64,000 nucleotides of DNA from Mycolicibacterium sp. GF69. GTDB taxonomy: Bacteria; Actinomycetota; Actinomycetes; Mycobacteriales; Mycobacteriaceae. The notes below the pieces were generated by a model, which saw nothing but the letters and a program-made list of their open reading frames with translations, did no database searches and had not been told where the DNA came from. Position 1 is the first letter of the stretch, and each line of letters begins with the position of its first letter. Location: the NCBI RefSeq assembly GCF_003284965.1, contig NZ_QMEW01000001.1:372001-436000 (forward strand), given 5' to 3'. Positions 27,062 through 36,521 of this stretch are shown piece after piece. Made by a program: the position numbers and the translations under genes.

Positions 27062-27751
27062 TCAACGCGAGTGGATCGGCGAAACGTCGTCGACCCACCA
27101 ACGACCGTCGGTCTTGGACAGCGTTATCCGCAGCGCGAGCACCGCGGTGTCGGGCGGCTTACCCGGCGAGTTCTGGGTGGCGTGCAGAATCACCGCGACG
27201 CTGGCGGCCTCCGGGCCGATCGCCTCGACGCCCGCCGAAACGGTGCTGGCCTGCGCGGACACGTTGCGGCTCGTCAAATCCTTTGCCACCGAGGAGAATT
27301 CGTTTTTGAACGCTTCGGCTCGTTCGGGTGCCATCATGGCGGCCGCCCGGTCGATCGACGCGGTGGGGCTCTGCGGGGTGAAGGTCGCGGAGGCTTCGGC
27401 CACGCTGCTCGCAATACCCACCACCTCGGCGCTGTCGTTGCGCAGCGTGCGGTCGGGAACCGTCCACTTCAAATACCCGACGAGGACCGCGGCCGCCACC
27501 GCCGCCGTCGCGACCGCGGCCACCCCCAACCGCAGGCCGGGACCGTCGTCGTCAGTGCCGACTGTGACCGCATCGCGTCGCGCCAACACCACGTTGACCA
27601 CGACACCCTGGACGATCAACAGGCACAGCACCGAACAGACCGAGACCCACCACAGCGGCCAGGCCAAGGCCAACCCGATGTACACCAGAGCCGCTGTCGC
27701 GGCCAGCGGAGGCGCGACGTCGAACGCGGCGACCCGCCAGACGTTCCTCAT
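27062..27751 (-). CDS. Mce-associated-type membrane protein (Rv0200-like)
   Basis: A 229-residue protein. Two hydrophobic stretches at about 13-50 (ATAALVYIGLALAWPLWW; VCSVLCLLIVQGVVVNVVL) and a third at about 78-92 anchor it. The extracytoplasmic C-terminal part (VGIASSVAEASATFTPQSP ... GRWWVDDVSPIHSR) has the NTF2-like fold seen in Mce-associated proteins. Its start overlaps the upstream omamA stop (ATGA), so the two are co-translated, as Rv0199-Rv0200 in M. tuberculosis. Probably a helper for Mce lipid importers (inference). Confidence 0.78.
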   Translation of the reverse strand: MRNVWRVAAFDVAPPLAATAALVYIGLALAWPLWWVSVCSVLCLLIVQGVVVNVVLARRDAVTVGTDDDGPGLRLGVAAVATAAVAAAVLVGYLKWTVPDRTLRNDSAEVVGIASSVAEASATFTPQSPTASIDRAAAMMAPERAEAFKNEFSSVAKDLTSRNVSAQASTVSAGVEAIGPEAASVAVILHATQNSPGKPPDTAVLALRITLSKTDGRWWVDDVSPIHSR

Positions 27752-28338
27752 CGGATCGGCTCCAACCGGGAGATCATCAGCTTGCCGTCCACGTCGGAGA
27801 CGTCCAGGCGCAGATTCCAGCGCACCGTCTGCGGCTTCTGTTCGGCGGCGTTCTCGCTGATGGACGTCGCCACCACCATGACCGTGTCGGTCCGCGACGC
27901 GAACTCCGACACCTCGGGTTGCGGGGCCTGCGGCCGGGCGCCGTCGGGACCCGGCTGTGGGTGATAGATCGACTCGACGGCAACCGAGTCGATCTGCCCG
28001 GCGGTCCGCGACTGCAGCGTCTGCACCAGCTTGCGGTACGGCTCGACTGCGGCGTCGAAGTCCGCATTGAGTTGGCCGACGGTGTTCTCGTGCAGCCGGG
28101 CCATGTCGGCCTGGACGGTGTCCTTGTTCATGTTGATCAGAACGCTGGTCCAGTCGGCGGCGGTCTGCATGACGCGGGCGCGGTAGCTCAGCTCGCCGCT
28201 GTCCTCACGGTGCTGTGTCCAGATCAGAGCGGCCAGGGCGACCGCGACGACGGCGATCAGTCCCAGCACCGCCGACGCGATGCCGTAAGTGGTGAACACG
28301 GGGCCGTCCTCGGTTGCGGTGGGCTCGTCCTCGGGCAT
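27748..28338 (-). CDS. omamA: orphaned Mce-associated membrane protein OmamA
   Basis: A 196-residue single-pass membrane protein. One hydrophobic segment (SAVLGLIAVVAVALAALIW) is followed by an extracytoplasmic Mce-associated domain (ARVMQTAADWTSVLINMNKD ... LNADFDAAVEPYRKLVQTL). Its position beside the Rv0200-like gene, mmpL11 and zmp1 and its architecture match OmamA (Rv0199), which stabilises Mce1/Mce4 complexes and supports cholesterol and fatty-acid import. ATG 28338 is chosen because TACCCT lies 7 bases upstream. Confidence 0.82.
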   Translation of the reverse strand: MPEDEPTATEDGPVFTTYGIASAVLGLIAVVAVALAALIWTQHREDSGELSYRARVMQTAADWTSVLINMNKDTVQADMARLHENTVGQLNADFDAAVEPYRKLVQTLQSRTAGQIDSVAVESIYHPQPGPDGARPQAPQPEVSEFASRTDTVMVVATSISENAAEQKPQTVRWNLRLDVSDVDGKLMISRLEPIR

Positions 28339-28345
28339 GCGCGTG

Positions 28346-28351
28346 AGGGTA
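28346..28351 (-). promoter_or_regulatory. -10 box, leaderless start of omamA
   Basis: TACCCT on the minus strand lies 7 bases before ATG 28338; no ribosome site is present. Confidence 0.5.
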
Positions 28352-28471
28352 CCGGGCTGCCGCGCGGACAGCCGTGAGCGGTCAATGTCACAGCCTGGCG
28401 GCCGCGATCGATCCGGGAAGTGGGGTACCCCCCGCTCGGAACGCAGGCAACGAGCGGGATGAAAGGGAGGC

Positions 28472-29779
28472 GTGGGCAACTACCTGATCGCCGCCAGTCC
28501 CATTCCTGGGCACGTGGGACCAATGCTGGATATCGGCGCCGACCTGCGCAAACGCGGTCATCGTGTCACCGTGCTCACCGGCGGGGAGCACCGGATCGAG
28601 GTCGCCGGGCGCAAGATGTCGGCGCTCGAGCTGCCCGGTGCGGCCCGTCCTCGTCGAGATGACGGCGGCGTGCCGGGGCTGCCGGCGCTGCTCGACCGCT
28701 GGTGCCGGGGCCGTGACGAGATGCGCTCGGTGTTCATCGACCCGCTGGCGGCCCAGTACTGGTCCTTGCGGAAAGCGCTGCAGCGGGACCGGTTCGACGC
28801 GGTGCTGTGCGATATCGCGTTCACCGGTGTCCTACCGCTGTTGACCGGCCACCGTCCGCGCCCGTGGGTCCTGGTGTGCGGGGTCGGTCCGCTGACCGTG
28901 TCCAGTGTCGACACGCCGCCTTTCGGGACGGCATGGGCGCCGCGCCCGGATCTCAACTACGAAGCGATGACGTGGGTGACCCATCGGCTGTTGTTCGGCG
29001 ACGTGCAAGCCGACCTCAACGCCGCGCTCGCTGCCGTCGATGCCCCGCCGTCGCCGGTCTTCCTCACCGACTGGCCGTTGCTGGCCGACCGTCTGCTGCA
29101 GCTCACGGTGCCGTCGCTCGAGTACCCCCGCAGCGACTTACCCGCGACCGTCGAATTCACCGGACCGGTCATCTCGCGGACCGCCGGGGATCGCCACGGA
29201 TTGCCGTGGGACCCGGCCGCCGAATCGCGGACAGTCGTCCACGTCACCCAGGGCACCTGGAACAACGACGACCTCGACGCGCTACTGGTACCGACTATCG
29301 GCGCCCTGGGCGGCCGGGACGAGCTGCTGGTTGTCGCGACGACCGGGCGTCGAACATCGCTGCCCGTACATACGCCGGCCAACGTCTACGTCACCGACTT
29401 CCTGCCTTACGGCGAACTGCTCCCGCACGTCGACGTGATGGTCACCAACGGTGGTTACGGCGGCGTGCATCAGGCGCTGTCCCACGGTGTCCCGCTCGTC
29501 ATCGCGGGTGGCGCGGCCGACAAACCCGAGGTGGCCGCGCGCGTGGCGCATGCGGGAGCCGGAATCAACCTCGGTACCTCACGGCCCGGCCGTGCCGCGA
29601 TCGCCGGGGCTGTCGACGAGATGCTTCGCACCGGTTCCTACGGCATCGCGGCTCGCCGGCTGCGTCGGGACATCCGCGCGACGCGTAGCTTCGACCGCAT
29701 TGCCGAGATTCTGGCGGGCTTGGCCGTGCCCCAGCGAGCCGGGAGGCCGTCCCCGCGTTCTGGCACCCTGGTGGGGTGA
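28472..29779 (+). CDS. UGT-type (family 1) glycosyltransferase
   Basis: A 435-residue GT-B glycosyltransferase of the macrolide/UDP-glucuronosyl type. The N-terminal half begins YLIAASPIPGHVGPMLDIG, the acceptor-domain glycine loop. The C-terminal half carries the nucleotide-sugar signature VMVTNGGYGGVHQALSHGVP followed by ADKPEVAARVAHAGAG. No signal peptide is seen, so it acts in the cytoplasm on a lipid or small molecule. The GTG start follows AAAGGGAGG. Its stop overlaps the zmp1 start (GTGA), implying co-translation with the metalloprotease. In M. tuberculosis omamA and zmp1 are adjacent, so this gene is an insertion. Confidence 0.85.
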   Translation: MGNYLIAASPIPGHVGPMLDIGADLRKRGHRVTVLTGGEHRIEVAGRKMSALELPGAARPRRDDGGVPGLPALLDRWCRGRDEMRSVFIDPLAAQYWSLRKALQRDRFDAVLCDIAFTGVLPLLTGHRPRPWVLVCGVGPLTVSSVDTPPFGTAWAPRPDLNYEAMTWVTHRLLFGDVQADLNAALAAVDAPPSPVFLTDWPLLADRLLQLTVPSLEYPRSDLPATVEFTGPVISRTAGDRHGLPWDPAAESRTVVHVTQGTWNNDDLDALLVPTIGALGGRDELLVVATTGRRTSLPVHTPANVYVTDFLPYGELLPHVDVMVTNGGYGGVHQALSHGVPLVIAGGAADKPEVAARVAHAGAGINLGTSRPGRAAIAGAVDEMLRTGSYGIAARRLRRDIRATRSFDRIAEILAGLAVPQRAGRPSPRSGTLVG

Positions 29780-31758
29780 CCGTAGAAGCAATCAAGTCCG
29801 GCATTGACCTCAGTTACGTCGACACCGACGCCCGCCCGCAAGACGACCTCTTCGGCCACGTGAACGGCCGCTGGTTGACCGGGTACGAAATGCCCGGCGA
29901 CCGCGCCACCGACGGTGCGTTCCGCTTGCTCTACGACCGCGCCGAGGAACACGTGCGCGACCTGATCACCGAGGCGGCGGCCTCGGGCGCCCCAGCAGGC
30001 ACCGACGAACAACGCATCGGCGACCTGTACGCCAGCTTCATGGACGAACAGGCGGTCGCCGCGCGCGGTAGGCAACCGCTGCTCGAGGAGTTGGCGAAGA
30101 TCGACGCCGCCGACACCGCGGACGCGTTGGCGCGGGTGCTGGGGGCGTTGCAGCGCATTGGAGTCGGCGGGGCCACAGGCGTCTACGTCGACACCGACTC
30201 CAAGGACTCCACCCGCTATCTGCTGCACCTGAGCCAGTCCGGTCTGGGCCTGCCCGACGAGTCGTACTACCGCGACGAGCAGCACGCCGAGATCCTTGCC
30301 GCCTACCCGCAGCACATCGCGGCGATGTTCGCGTTGGTGTACGGCCCCGATGAGAAACATGACGAGACCGCCGCGCGCATCGTCGCGTTGGAGACCAAGC
30401 TGGCCGCGGCGCACTGGGACGTCGTCAAGCGCCGCGACGCCGACCTGACCTACAACCTGCGCACATTCGCCGAACTGCCCACCGAGGCACCGGGATTCGA
30501 CTGGGCCGGCTGGGTGACCGATCTGGGCATCTCACCGGAGAAGGCCGCCGAAGTCGTTGTGCGGCAACCTGATTACCTTACGGCATTCGCCGAAGCGTGG
30601 TCGGGTGCCGATTTCGAGGACTGGAAGAATTGGCTGCGCTGGCGGGTCATTCACGCCCGCGCATTCCTGCTGACCGACGATCTGGTCGCCGAGGACTTCG
30701 CGTTCTACGGGCGCAGGCTCTCGGGCACCGAGCAGATCCGCGACCGATGGAAGCGCGCGGTGTCGGTGGTGGAGAGCCTGATGGGTGACGCGGTCGGCAA
30801 GCTCTATGTGGAGCGCCATTTCCCGCCGCACGCCAAAGACCGGATGGACGAACTCGTCGCCAACATCCGCGAGGCCTACCGCGTCAGCATCAACTCCCTG
30901 GACTGGATGACGCCGCAGACGCGGGAGAAGGCGCTGGCCAAGCTCGACAAGTTCACGCCCAAGATCGGCTATCCCACGAAGTGGCGCGACTATTCGTCGT
31001 TGGTGATCGAGCGCGACGACCTGTACGGCAACTTCCGGCGCGGCTACACCGTCGAGTACGACCGCGAGATGGCCAAGCTCGGCGCGCCGGTCGACCGCGA
31101 CGAGTGGTTCATGACGCCGCAGACGGTCAACGCGTACTACAACCCGGGCATGAACGAGATCGTCTTCCCCGCAGCGATTCTGCAGCCGCCGTTCTTCGAC
31201 GCCGATGCCGACGACGCCGCCAACTACGGTGGCATCGGTGCGGTGATTGGCCACGAGATCGGCCACGGTTTCGACGATCAGGGCGCCAAGTACGACGGCG
31301 ACGGCAACCTGGTCGACTGGTGGACCGACGAGGACCGCTCCGAGTTCGGCACGCGCACAAAGAAGTTGATCGAGCAGTACGACGAGTACATGCCGCGCCA
31401 ACTGAGCAACGGCCATCGCGTGAACGGCGCGTTCACCGTCGGTGAGAACATCGGCGACCTCGGCGGATTGTCGATCGCGCTGCTGGCCTACCGGCTCTCA
31501 CTCAAGGGCGAAAAGGCTCCGGTGCTCGACGGTCTGACTGGTGAACAGCGGGTGTTCTTCGGTTGGGCTCAGGTGTGGCGAACGAAATCCCGTGACGCCG
31601 AGGCCGTTCGCCGTCTGGCGATCGACCCGCACTCACCGCCCGAATTCCGGTGCAACGGCGTCATCCGGAACATGGACGCGTTCTACGAAGCGTTCGACGT
31701 CACCGAGGACGACGCGCTCTATCTCGATCCGCAGCGACGGGTCCGCATCTGGAACTAG
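29776..31758 (+). CDS. zmp1: zinc metalloprotease Zmp1 (M13 family)
   Basis: A 660-residue neprilysin-type M13 peptidase. HEIGH falls with its first His at residue 493, the same number as in characterised Zmp1; GENIGDLGG provides the third zinc ligand and downstream Asp, and the protein ends RRVRIWN like other M13 enzymes. NAYYNPGMNEIVFPAAI is the substrate-binding NAYY motif. No classical signal peptide is present, as in M. tuberculosis Zmp1, a virulence factor that interferes with inflammasome activation. GTG start overlaps the glycosyltransferase stop. Confidence 0.95.
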   Translation: MTVEAIKSGIDLSYVDTDARPQDDLFGHVNGRWLTGYEMPGDRATDGAFRLLYDRAEEHVRDLITEAAASGAPAGTDEQRIGDLYASFMDEQAVAARGRQPLLEELAKIDAADTADALARVLGALQRIGVGGATGVYVDTDSKDSTRYLLHLSQSGLGLPDESYYRDEQHAEILAAYPQHIAAMFALVYGPDEKHDETAARIVALETKLAAAHWDVVKRRDADLTYNLRTFAELPTEAPGFDWAGWVTDLGISPEKAAEVVVRQPDYLTAFAEAWSGADFEDWKNWLRWRVIHARAFLLTDDLVAEDFAFYGRRLSGTEQIRDRWKRAVSVVESLMGDAVGKLYVERHFPPHAKDRMDELVANIREAYRVSINSLDWMTPQTREKALAKLDKFTPKIGYPTKWRDYSSLVIERDDLYGNFRRGYTVEYDREMAKLGAPVDRDEWFMTPQTVNAYYNPGMNEIVFPAAILQPPFFDADADDAANYGGIGAVIGHEIGHGFDDQGAKYDGDGNLVDWWTDEDRSEFGTRTKKLIEQYDEYMPRQLSNGHRVNGAFTVGENIGDLGGLSIALLAYRLSLKGEKAPVLDGLTGEQRVFFGWAQVWRTKSRDAEAVRRLAIDPHSPPEFRCNGVIRNMDAFYEAFDVTEDDALYLDPQRRVRIWN

Positions 31759-31759
31759 G

Positions 31760-31808
31760 GATTTCGGTGCGCTACTAGTCGATCAGCGACTGGTAGCGCA
31801 CCGAAACC
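31760..31808. terminator. palindromic element at convergent junction (copy B)
   Basis: A 14-bp perfect stem (TTTCGGTGCGCTAC / GTAGCGCACCGAAA) continues through a T-G wobble into a 5-bp inner stem with loop ATCAG. It exactly fills the gap between the zmp1 stop (31758) and the transpeptidase stop (31811). About 40 of its 49 bases match copy A at 5847-5895. Confidence 0.7.
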
Positions 31809-31810
31809 GC

Positions 31811-32866
31811 TCAGAACATCTGCCAGTCGGACGCGCCGTCGGGCTGGTTGTAGATGCCGACCGAGTTCTTGATCACGACCGCGTCACCGCTGCCGAAGTT
31901 GTCGAAGAACCACTGCGCGTTGGCAGGGCTGAGGTTGATGCAGCCGTGGCTGACGTTCTCCTCGCCCTGTGAGCCGACCGACCACGGCGCGCTGTGCACG
32001 AACACGCCGCTGTTGTCGATGCGCACCGCATCTTTGACCTTGACTTTGTAGCCCTCAGCCGAGTCCACCGGCACACCGTAGGTGGACGAGTCCATCACCA
32101 TGTCGGCGAACTTCTCCAGCACGTAATAGGTGCCGTTCTTGGTGTCATGGCCCTTCTTGCCCAACGACACCGGGAAGGTCTTCTCGAGCTCCCCGTTGCG
32201 GTGAATCTGCATCTGCAGCGTGTCATTGTCGATGGTCGCGACAAGCTGCTCGGGCACGGTGAAGCTGGACTTGGTACCCGAAGCGTCGATGTTCACGACC
32301 GTGCCGGCGGGCCAGAAGTCCTGCGGACGCCATCGCACCTGGGTGTCGCTGGTCCAGTAGAACCGGCCGGGCACGGGCGGGTTCGACGAGATGTGAATCG
32401 CCTGCTCGGCCATCTGGCGATTGGCGATCGGCCGCTGGAAGTTGATGTAGATCGGTTTGGCGGCGCCGACGATCGACCCGTTCGTCGGGTTGAAGGACGG
32501 CGGCGCGAACACCGGTGCGCCGATGTAGGGCGTCGGGTTCTGCCCGGGTGGCGTGCCCTCGGGAATCGGCTGCTGCTGGGCCAGCGGATTGGGCGGCGCG
32601 AAGAACGGGTTCGACGACGGCGGCGGTGGCGGGGTTTCGGCCGCAGGTGCCGGCGGTGCCGGTGGCGCCGGGGCCGCGAAGGGAGCCGCGGGCGGCGGCG
32701 GCGGTGGCGGCAGACCCGGTGGTAGCGGCGGAGCCGGCTCGATGGGTGCCGGTGGCGGCGGGACACCGGGTTGAGCCAGAGCTGACGGGCTGGTCAGAAC
32801 CATCCCGCCGACAAGACTCGCCGCCACGATGGCGGTGAGCAGTCGACTGCGCTTTGGCATGCGCAT
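31811..32866 (-). CDS. L,D-transpeptidase (YkuD), Rv0192-like
   Basis: A 351-residue exported enzyme forming 3-3 cross-links in peptidoglycan. A signal peptide ([20 protein letters not shown]) is followed by about 70 residues of almost pure Pro/Ala, an Ig-like region ([20 protein letters not shown]), and the YkuD domain. The catalytic motif [10 protein letters not shown] places the nucleophile at Cys309, and [14 protein letters not shown] provides the upstream His. Gene order near zmp1 corresponds to Rv0192 (LdtMt4). GGGAGG 6 bases from ATG supports the start. Confidence 0.9.
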   Translation of the reverse strand: MRMPKRSRLLTAIVAASLVGGMVLTSPSALAQPGVPPPPAPIEPAPPLPPGLPPPPPPPAAPFAAPAPPAPPAPAAETPPPPPSSNPFFAPPNPLAQQQPIPEGTPPGQNPTPYIGAPVFAPPSFNPTNGSIVGAAKPIYINFQRPIANRQMAEQAIHISSNPPVPGRFYWTSDTQVRWRPQDFWPAGTVVNIDASGTKSSFTVPEQLVATIDNDTLQMQIHRNGELEKTFPVSLGKKGHDTKNGTYYVLEKFADMVMDSSTYGVPVDSAEGYKVKVKDAVRIDNSGVFVHSAPWSVGSQGEENVSHGCINLSPANAQWFFDNFGSGDAVVIKNSVGIYNQPDGASDWQMF

Positions 32867-33098
32867 ACATAACCTCCCAGTCGCAGAACTCCAACCAGTG
32901 TGGCATAGCGCGCCGAGCGCACCGGCCCGTCCGACGGCTTCGGTGACTTGGGCGAACGCTCAATCCACACTCCTGACCTGGACTGTTCATCGGTCGGACA
33001 CGCTTGAGCGTTAACGAGGGACGGCTCAGGACGGACGCACCGGGCGCACCACTGCGTCCGGACAGAGACCTCAACGCCTCCGCTGGCAGGCTGGACGG

Positions 33099-33392
33099 AT
33101 GATTGTGGCTTTCAGCGTGAGTCCGATGGGCGGAGACGACAGTGTCGGCGACGCGGTCGCCGAAGCGGTCAAAGTGGTCCGTCAGTCCGGGCTACCCAAC
33201 GAGACCAACGCGATGTTCACCAACCTCGAAGGCGACTGGGACGAGGTGATGGCCGTGGTGAAGCGGGCCGTCGACGCGGTTGCCGCCGCATCATCCCGCG
33301 TGAGCCTGGTACTCAAGGCCGACATCCGCCCCGGCCACACCGACCAGCTGACGGCGAAGGTCAGGCGCGTCGAGGAGACGCTGGGCGATTAG
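33099..33392 (+). CDS. MTH1187/YqgV-family thiamine-binding protein
   Basis: A 97-residue protein of the MTH1187 (DUF77) family with a ferredoxin-like fold. [20 protein letters not shown] at the N-terminus, [15 protein letters not shown] in the middle and [21 protein letters not shown] at the end are all typical. Members bind thiamine or related small molecules; the physiological role is unclear. Its stop overlaps that of the convergent copper regulator by four bases. Confidence 0.85.
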   Translation: MIVAFSVSPMGGDDSVGDAVAEAVKVVRQSGLPNETNAMFTNLEGDWDEVMAVVKRAVDAVAAASSRVSLVLKADIRPGHTDQLTAKVRRVEETLGD

Positions 33393-33679
33393 GAACGGAC
33401 CAGGCGCGCGATCGCCGCGGACGCCTCGGCCAATTTCGCATCGCCCTGTTCGCCGCCCTCGGCTACCGCCTGGGCCACACAGTGCCCGAGGTGTTCATCG
33501 AGCAGGCCGAGCGCGACTGATTGCAGCGCGTTGTTGACGGCACTGATCTGCGTGAGCACGTCGATGCAGTACTTGTCGTCCTCGATCATCTTCGCGATAC
33601 CGCGAACCTGACCCTCGATTCGACGCAGCCTCTTGGCGTAATTCTCCTTCTGCTGCGAATAGCCGTGTACCGCAGTCAT
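33389..33679 (-). CDS. ricR: copper-sensing repressor RicR (CsoR family)
   Basis: A 96-residue CsoR-family repressor. The Cu(I) ligands fall at Cys38 (DKYCIDVL), His63 and Cys67 ([11 protein letters not shown]), the numbering of mycobacterial RicR/CsoR. The basic N-terminal helix ([20 protein letters not shown]) is the DNA-binding surface. Apo-protein represses; copper releases it. It lies 2 bases after the DUF305 lipoprotein gene and is transcribed from a promoter with a RicR-type operator at 34310-34328, so it is autoregulated. M. tuberculosis has ricR (Rv0190) next to ilvD (Rv0189c), as here. Confidence 0.92.
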   Translation of the reverse strand: MTAVHGYSQQKENYAKRLRRIEGQVRGIAKMIEDDKYCIDVLTQISAVNNALQSVALGLLDEHLGHCVAQAVAEGGEQGDAKLAEASAAIARLVRS

Positions 33680-33681
33680 CT

Positions 33682-34293
33682 TCAGGCTCTCAGCATCTGA
33701 TTCATCTGGTCGATCTCGGCCTGCTGCGTGTCGATCATCGTCTGCGCCATCCGCTTGGCGTCGACGTTCTCGCCGTTGGCGACCTCCGCCCGGGCCATAT
33801 CGATGGCACCCTGGTGATGGCTGATCATCGACTCGAGCCACAGCTTGTCGAACTCAGGCCCGGACAAGGTCCCCAGCTTGGCCATCGTGGCCTCGTCGAC
33901 CATGCCCTGCATGTCTCCGTGTCCCTCGTGTTCGCCGTGTTCGGTGCTCGCGTCGGGGTTCTCGTTCCACTGCACGAGCAGCACCCGCATGGCGCGGATC
34001 TCCGGCTCCTGCGCAGCGGAGATCTGCTCCGCGAGTGCCTTCAATTCCGGATTGGCGGACCGCTCCGGCACCATCGCCGACAGCTCGACGGCCTGCTCGT
34101 GGTGCGGGATCATGTTCGTCGCGAAGGCGACGTCCTCGGCGTTGTAGCCGGCCGGTTCACCGCTGATGGCGGGCTTGTCGGAGGTTTCGTGGTCGGCGTG
34201 ACCCTCGGAGCCGGTGCTGGTACAGGATGTCAGCAGGAGCGCGGTGGCGAGGGCGACCAGAACAGTGGCGAGGCGAGCGATCAGAGACGTCAT
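33682..34293 (-). CDS. DUF305 lipoprotein, copper-associated
   Basis: A 203-residue lipoprotein: signal peptide with lipobox LLTSC (Cys24), a His-rich segment (GHADHE), then two DUF305 halves with paired histidines ([18 protein letters not shown] and [20 protein letters not shown]) plus a central [13 protein letters not shown]. Such His/Met clusters suit metal binding outside the membrane. It is first in an operon with ricR under a copper operator, so it probably handles copper in the envelope (inference). TAGGAT 7 bases from the ATG predicts a leaderless message. Confidence 0.88.
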   Translation of the reverse strand: MTSLIARLATVLVALATALLLTSCTSTGSEGHADHETSDKPAISGEPAGYNAEDVAFATNMIPHHEQAVELSAMVPERSANPELKALAEQISAAQEPEIRAMRVLLVQWNENPDASTEHGEHEGHGDMQGMVDEATMAKLGTLSGPEFDKLWLESMISHHQGAIDMARAEVANGENVDAKRMAQTMIDTQQAEIDQMNQMLRA

Positions 34294-34300
34294 GCGCCCG

Positions 34301-34328
34301 ATCCTACCGCATACCCCACGGGGGTATG
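34301..34328 (-). promoter_or_regulatory. RicR/CsoR-type copper operator and -10 of the DUF305-ricR operon
   Basis: The palindrome CATACCCC-ACG-GGGGTATG (34310-34328) matches the RicR/CsoR type of site, with CCCC/GGGG blocks flanked by AT. TAGGAT (34306-34301, minus strand) lies 7 bases before the lipoprotein ATG, so the operator covers the spacer just upstream of the -10. The divergent ilvD promoter begins 34 bases away. Confidence 0.75.
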
Positions 34329-34361
34329 AATAACGGTTTGGCCGGGAGAAAACGCCGAAGG

Positions 34362-34367
34362 CATAAT
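34362..34367 (+). promoter_or_regulatory. -10 box, leaderless start of ilvD
   Basis: CATAAT lies 6 bases before ATG 34374, with no ribosome-binding sequence in between. Confidence 0.45.
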
Positions 34368-34373
34368 CGTTTG

Positions 34374-36074
34374 ATGCCCTCAGAGACTCCCGACATCAAA
34401 CCCCGCAGCCGCGACGTCACCGACGGCCTCGAGAAGGCCGCCGCTCGGGGCATGCTGCGAGCGGTGGGCATGGAGGACGACGACTTCGCCAAACCGCAGA
34501 TCGGCGTCGGCTCGTCGTGGAACGAGATCACGCCCTGCAACCTGTCGCTGGACCGGCTGGCCAAGGCCGTCAAGGACGGCGTGCACGCGGCCGGCGGCTT
34601 CCCGATGGAGTTCGGCACCATCTCGGTGTCCGACGGTATCTCGATGGGCCACGAAGGCATGCACTTCTCGCTGGTGTCACGTGAGGTGATCGCCGACAGT
34701 GTCGAGACGGTGATGCAGGCCGAGCGGCTGGATGGATCGGTGCTGCTGGCCGGCTGCGACAAGTCACTACCGGGCATGCTGATGGCCGCCGCCCGGCTCG
34801 ATCTGGCGAGCGTGTTTCTGTATGCGGGTTCGATCCTGCCGGGTAAGGCGAAGTTGTCGGACGGCACCGAACGCGAAGTGACGATCATCGATGCCTTCGA
34901 GGCGGTCGGGGCGTGCGCGCGGGGGCTGATGCCCCGCGAGGACGTCGATGCGATCGAGCGCGCGATCTGTCCGGGCGAGGGTGCCTGCGGTGGTATGTAC
35001 ACCGCCAACACGATGGCCTCCGCGGCCGAGGCGCTGGGCATGTCACTGCCCGGTAGCGCGGCACCACCGGCCACCGATCGCCGCCGCGACGGCTACGCAC
35101 GCCGCAGCGGCCAGGCCGTCGTCGAGTTGCTGCGGCGCGGCATCACGGCCCGCGACATCCTCACCAAGGAAGCGTTCGAGAATGCGATCGCGGTGGTGAT
35201 GGCGTTCGGCGGGTCGACCAATGCGGTGCTGCATCTGCTGGCGATCGCCCACGAGGCCAACGTCAAACTGACGCTCGAGGACTTCACCCGGGTTGGCGCC
35301 AAGGTGCCGCACCTGGCCGACGTCAAGCCGTTCGGCAAGCACGTGATGTTCGACGTCGACCGCATCGGCGGCGTGCCTGTCGTGATGAAGGCTCTGCTGG
35401 ATGCCGGTCTGCTGCACGGGGATTGCCTGACGGTCACCGGCGAGACCATGGCCCAGAACCTCGCGCACATCGCGCCGCCAGATCCCGACGGCAAGGTGCT
35501 GCGCGCGCTGAGCGATCCCATCCATCCGACCGGTGGCATCACGATCCTGCACGGCTCGCTGGCCCCGGAGGGCGCGGTGGTCAAGTCGGCGGGCTTCGAT
35601 TCGGATGTGTTCGAGGGCACGGCACGGGTTTTCGAGCGCGAACGAGCCGCACTGGACGCTTTGGAAGACGGCACGATTCAACCCGGGGACGTCGTGGTCA
35701 TCCGCTACGAAGGCCCGAAAGGCGGCCCGGGGATGCGCGAAATGCTGGCGATCACCGGCGCGATCAAGGGTGCTGGCCTGGGCAAGGATGTGCTGTTGAT
35801 GACCGACGGCCGGTTCTCCGGCGGCACCACCGGGCTGTGCGTCGGGCACATCGCGCCAGAGGCCGTCGACGGCGGCCCGATCGCGTTTGTGCGCGACGGC
35901 GATCGCATCCGGCTCGATGTGGCCAACGGCACGCTCGACGTTCTGGTGGATCCGGCCGAGTTCGATTCGCGCAAGGCAGGTTTCGAACCGTTGCCGCCGC
36001 GCTACACCACCGGTGTACTCGCGAAGTACACCAAGCTGGTCGGGTCGGCGGCGGTCGGCGCAGTCTGCGGTTAG
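34374..36074 (+). CDS. ilvD: dihydroxy-acid dehydratase
   Basis: A 566-residue Fe-S dehydratase that converts 2,3-dihydroxy-isovalerate or -methylvalerate to 2-keto acids in branched-chain amino-acid synthesis. The three cluster cysteines are visible in [35 protein letters not shown] and [34 protein letters not shown] and [20 protein letters not shown] are the C-terminal IlvD signatures. The frame is open to 34227, but ATG 34374 fits the known N-terminus ([20 protein letters not shown]). The stop overlaps the convergent SRPBCC gene by four bases. Confidence 0.96.
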   Translation: MPSETPDIKPRSRDVTDGLEKAAARGMLRAVGMEDDDFAKPQIGVGSSWNEITPCNLSLDRLAKAVKDGVHAAGGFPMEFGTISVSDGISMGHEGMHFSLVSREVIADSVETVMQAERLDGSVLLAGCDKSLPGMLMAAARLDLASVFLYAGSILPGKAKLSDGTEREVTIIDAFEAVGACARGLMPREDVDAIERAICPGEGACGGMYTANTMASAAEALGMSLPGSAAPPATDRRRDGYARRSGQAVVELLRRGITARDILTKEAFENAIAVVMAFGGSTNAVLHLLAIAHEANVKLTLEDFTRVGAKVPHLADVKPFGKHVMFDVDRIGGVPVVMKALLDAGLLHGDCLTVTGETMAQNLAHIAPPDPDGKVLRALSDPIHPTGGITILHGSLAPEGAVVKSAGFDSDVFEGTARVFERERAALDALEDGTIQPGDVVVIRYEGPKGGPGMREMLAITGAIKGAGLGKDVLLMTDGRFSGGTTGLCVGHIAPEAVDGGPIAFVRDGDRIRLDVANGTLDVLVDPAEFDSRKAGFEPLPPRYTTGVLAKYTKLVGSAAVGAVCG

Positions 36075-36454
36075 CCGGGTTCGCGCGCGCGGGCCAGCCG
36101 GGCGATGCGGGGCAAAGCTATCGCGCACACGGGTAGATAAGCAGTCGCCCACCATGGCACACCGAAGACCACTCGCGACCCCTCGTCCTCGGGGATCACT
36201 TCATGGCGGGTAGCGCCGACGCCCGCGACGTCCCACGCCCAGCAGCGACGAGGACGGAACTCGGTGATGGTGAAGGGCAGCGACAAACCTACCGCCGTCA
36301 TCACTTTCCCTCGCGACCCCAGGTGCATTGGCCCAGGCTCATCCAGTTCGGCCCCTGCCACCGTCGGTCCCCACTGCGGCCACGTCGCGAGGTCGGTGAG
36401 GACGTCCCACACCGCCGCTTGGGCCGCGGCGCTGTGCAACTCGACCGTGGGCAT
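36071..36454 (-). CDS. SRPBCC (polyketide cyclase/START-like) protein
   Basis: A 127-residue helix-grip protein. [22 protein letters not shown], then [18 protein letters not shown] and [20 protein letters not shown] are typical of the SRPBCC superfamily of small-molecule binding proteins. The C-terminal [18 protein letters not shown] is hydrophobic and could associate with membrane. ATG 36454 (MPTVELHS) is chosen; in-frame ATGs at 36478 and 36481 would add up to 9 residues. The ligand is unknown. Confidence 0.72.
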   Translation of the reverse strand: MPTVELHSAAAQAAVWDVLTDLATWPQWGPTVAGAELDEPGPMHLGSRGKVMTAVGLSLPFTITEFRPRRCWAWDVAGVGATRHEVIPEDEGSRVVFGVPWWATAYLPVCAIALPRIARLARAREPG

Positions 36455-36521
36455 GCCACGACGGAATCCAAACTGCATCAATGGCTGATGCCCGGCACTG
36501 CGGGGAGCTAAACGACCGCTG

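Noticed and set aside
32590..32770. GC-rich repetitive stretch that could suggest a tandem repeat or CRISPR-like array
   Set aside because: It is the coding sequence for the Pro/Ala-rich linker of the L,D-transpeptidase; no regular spacer structure exists.
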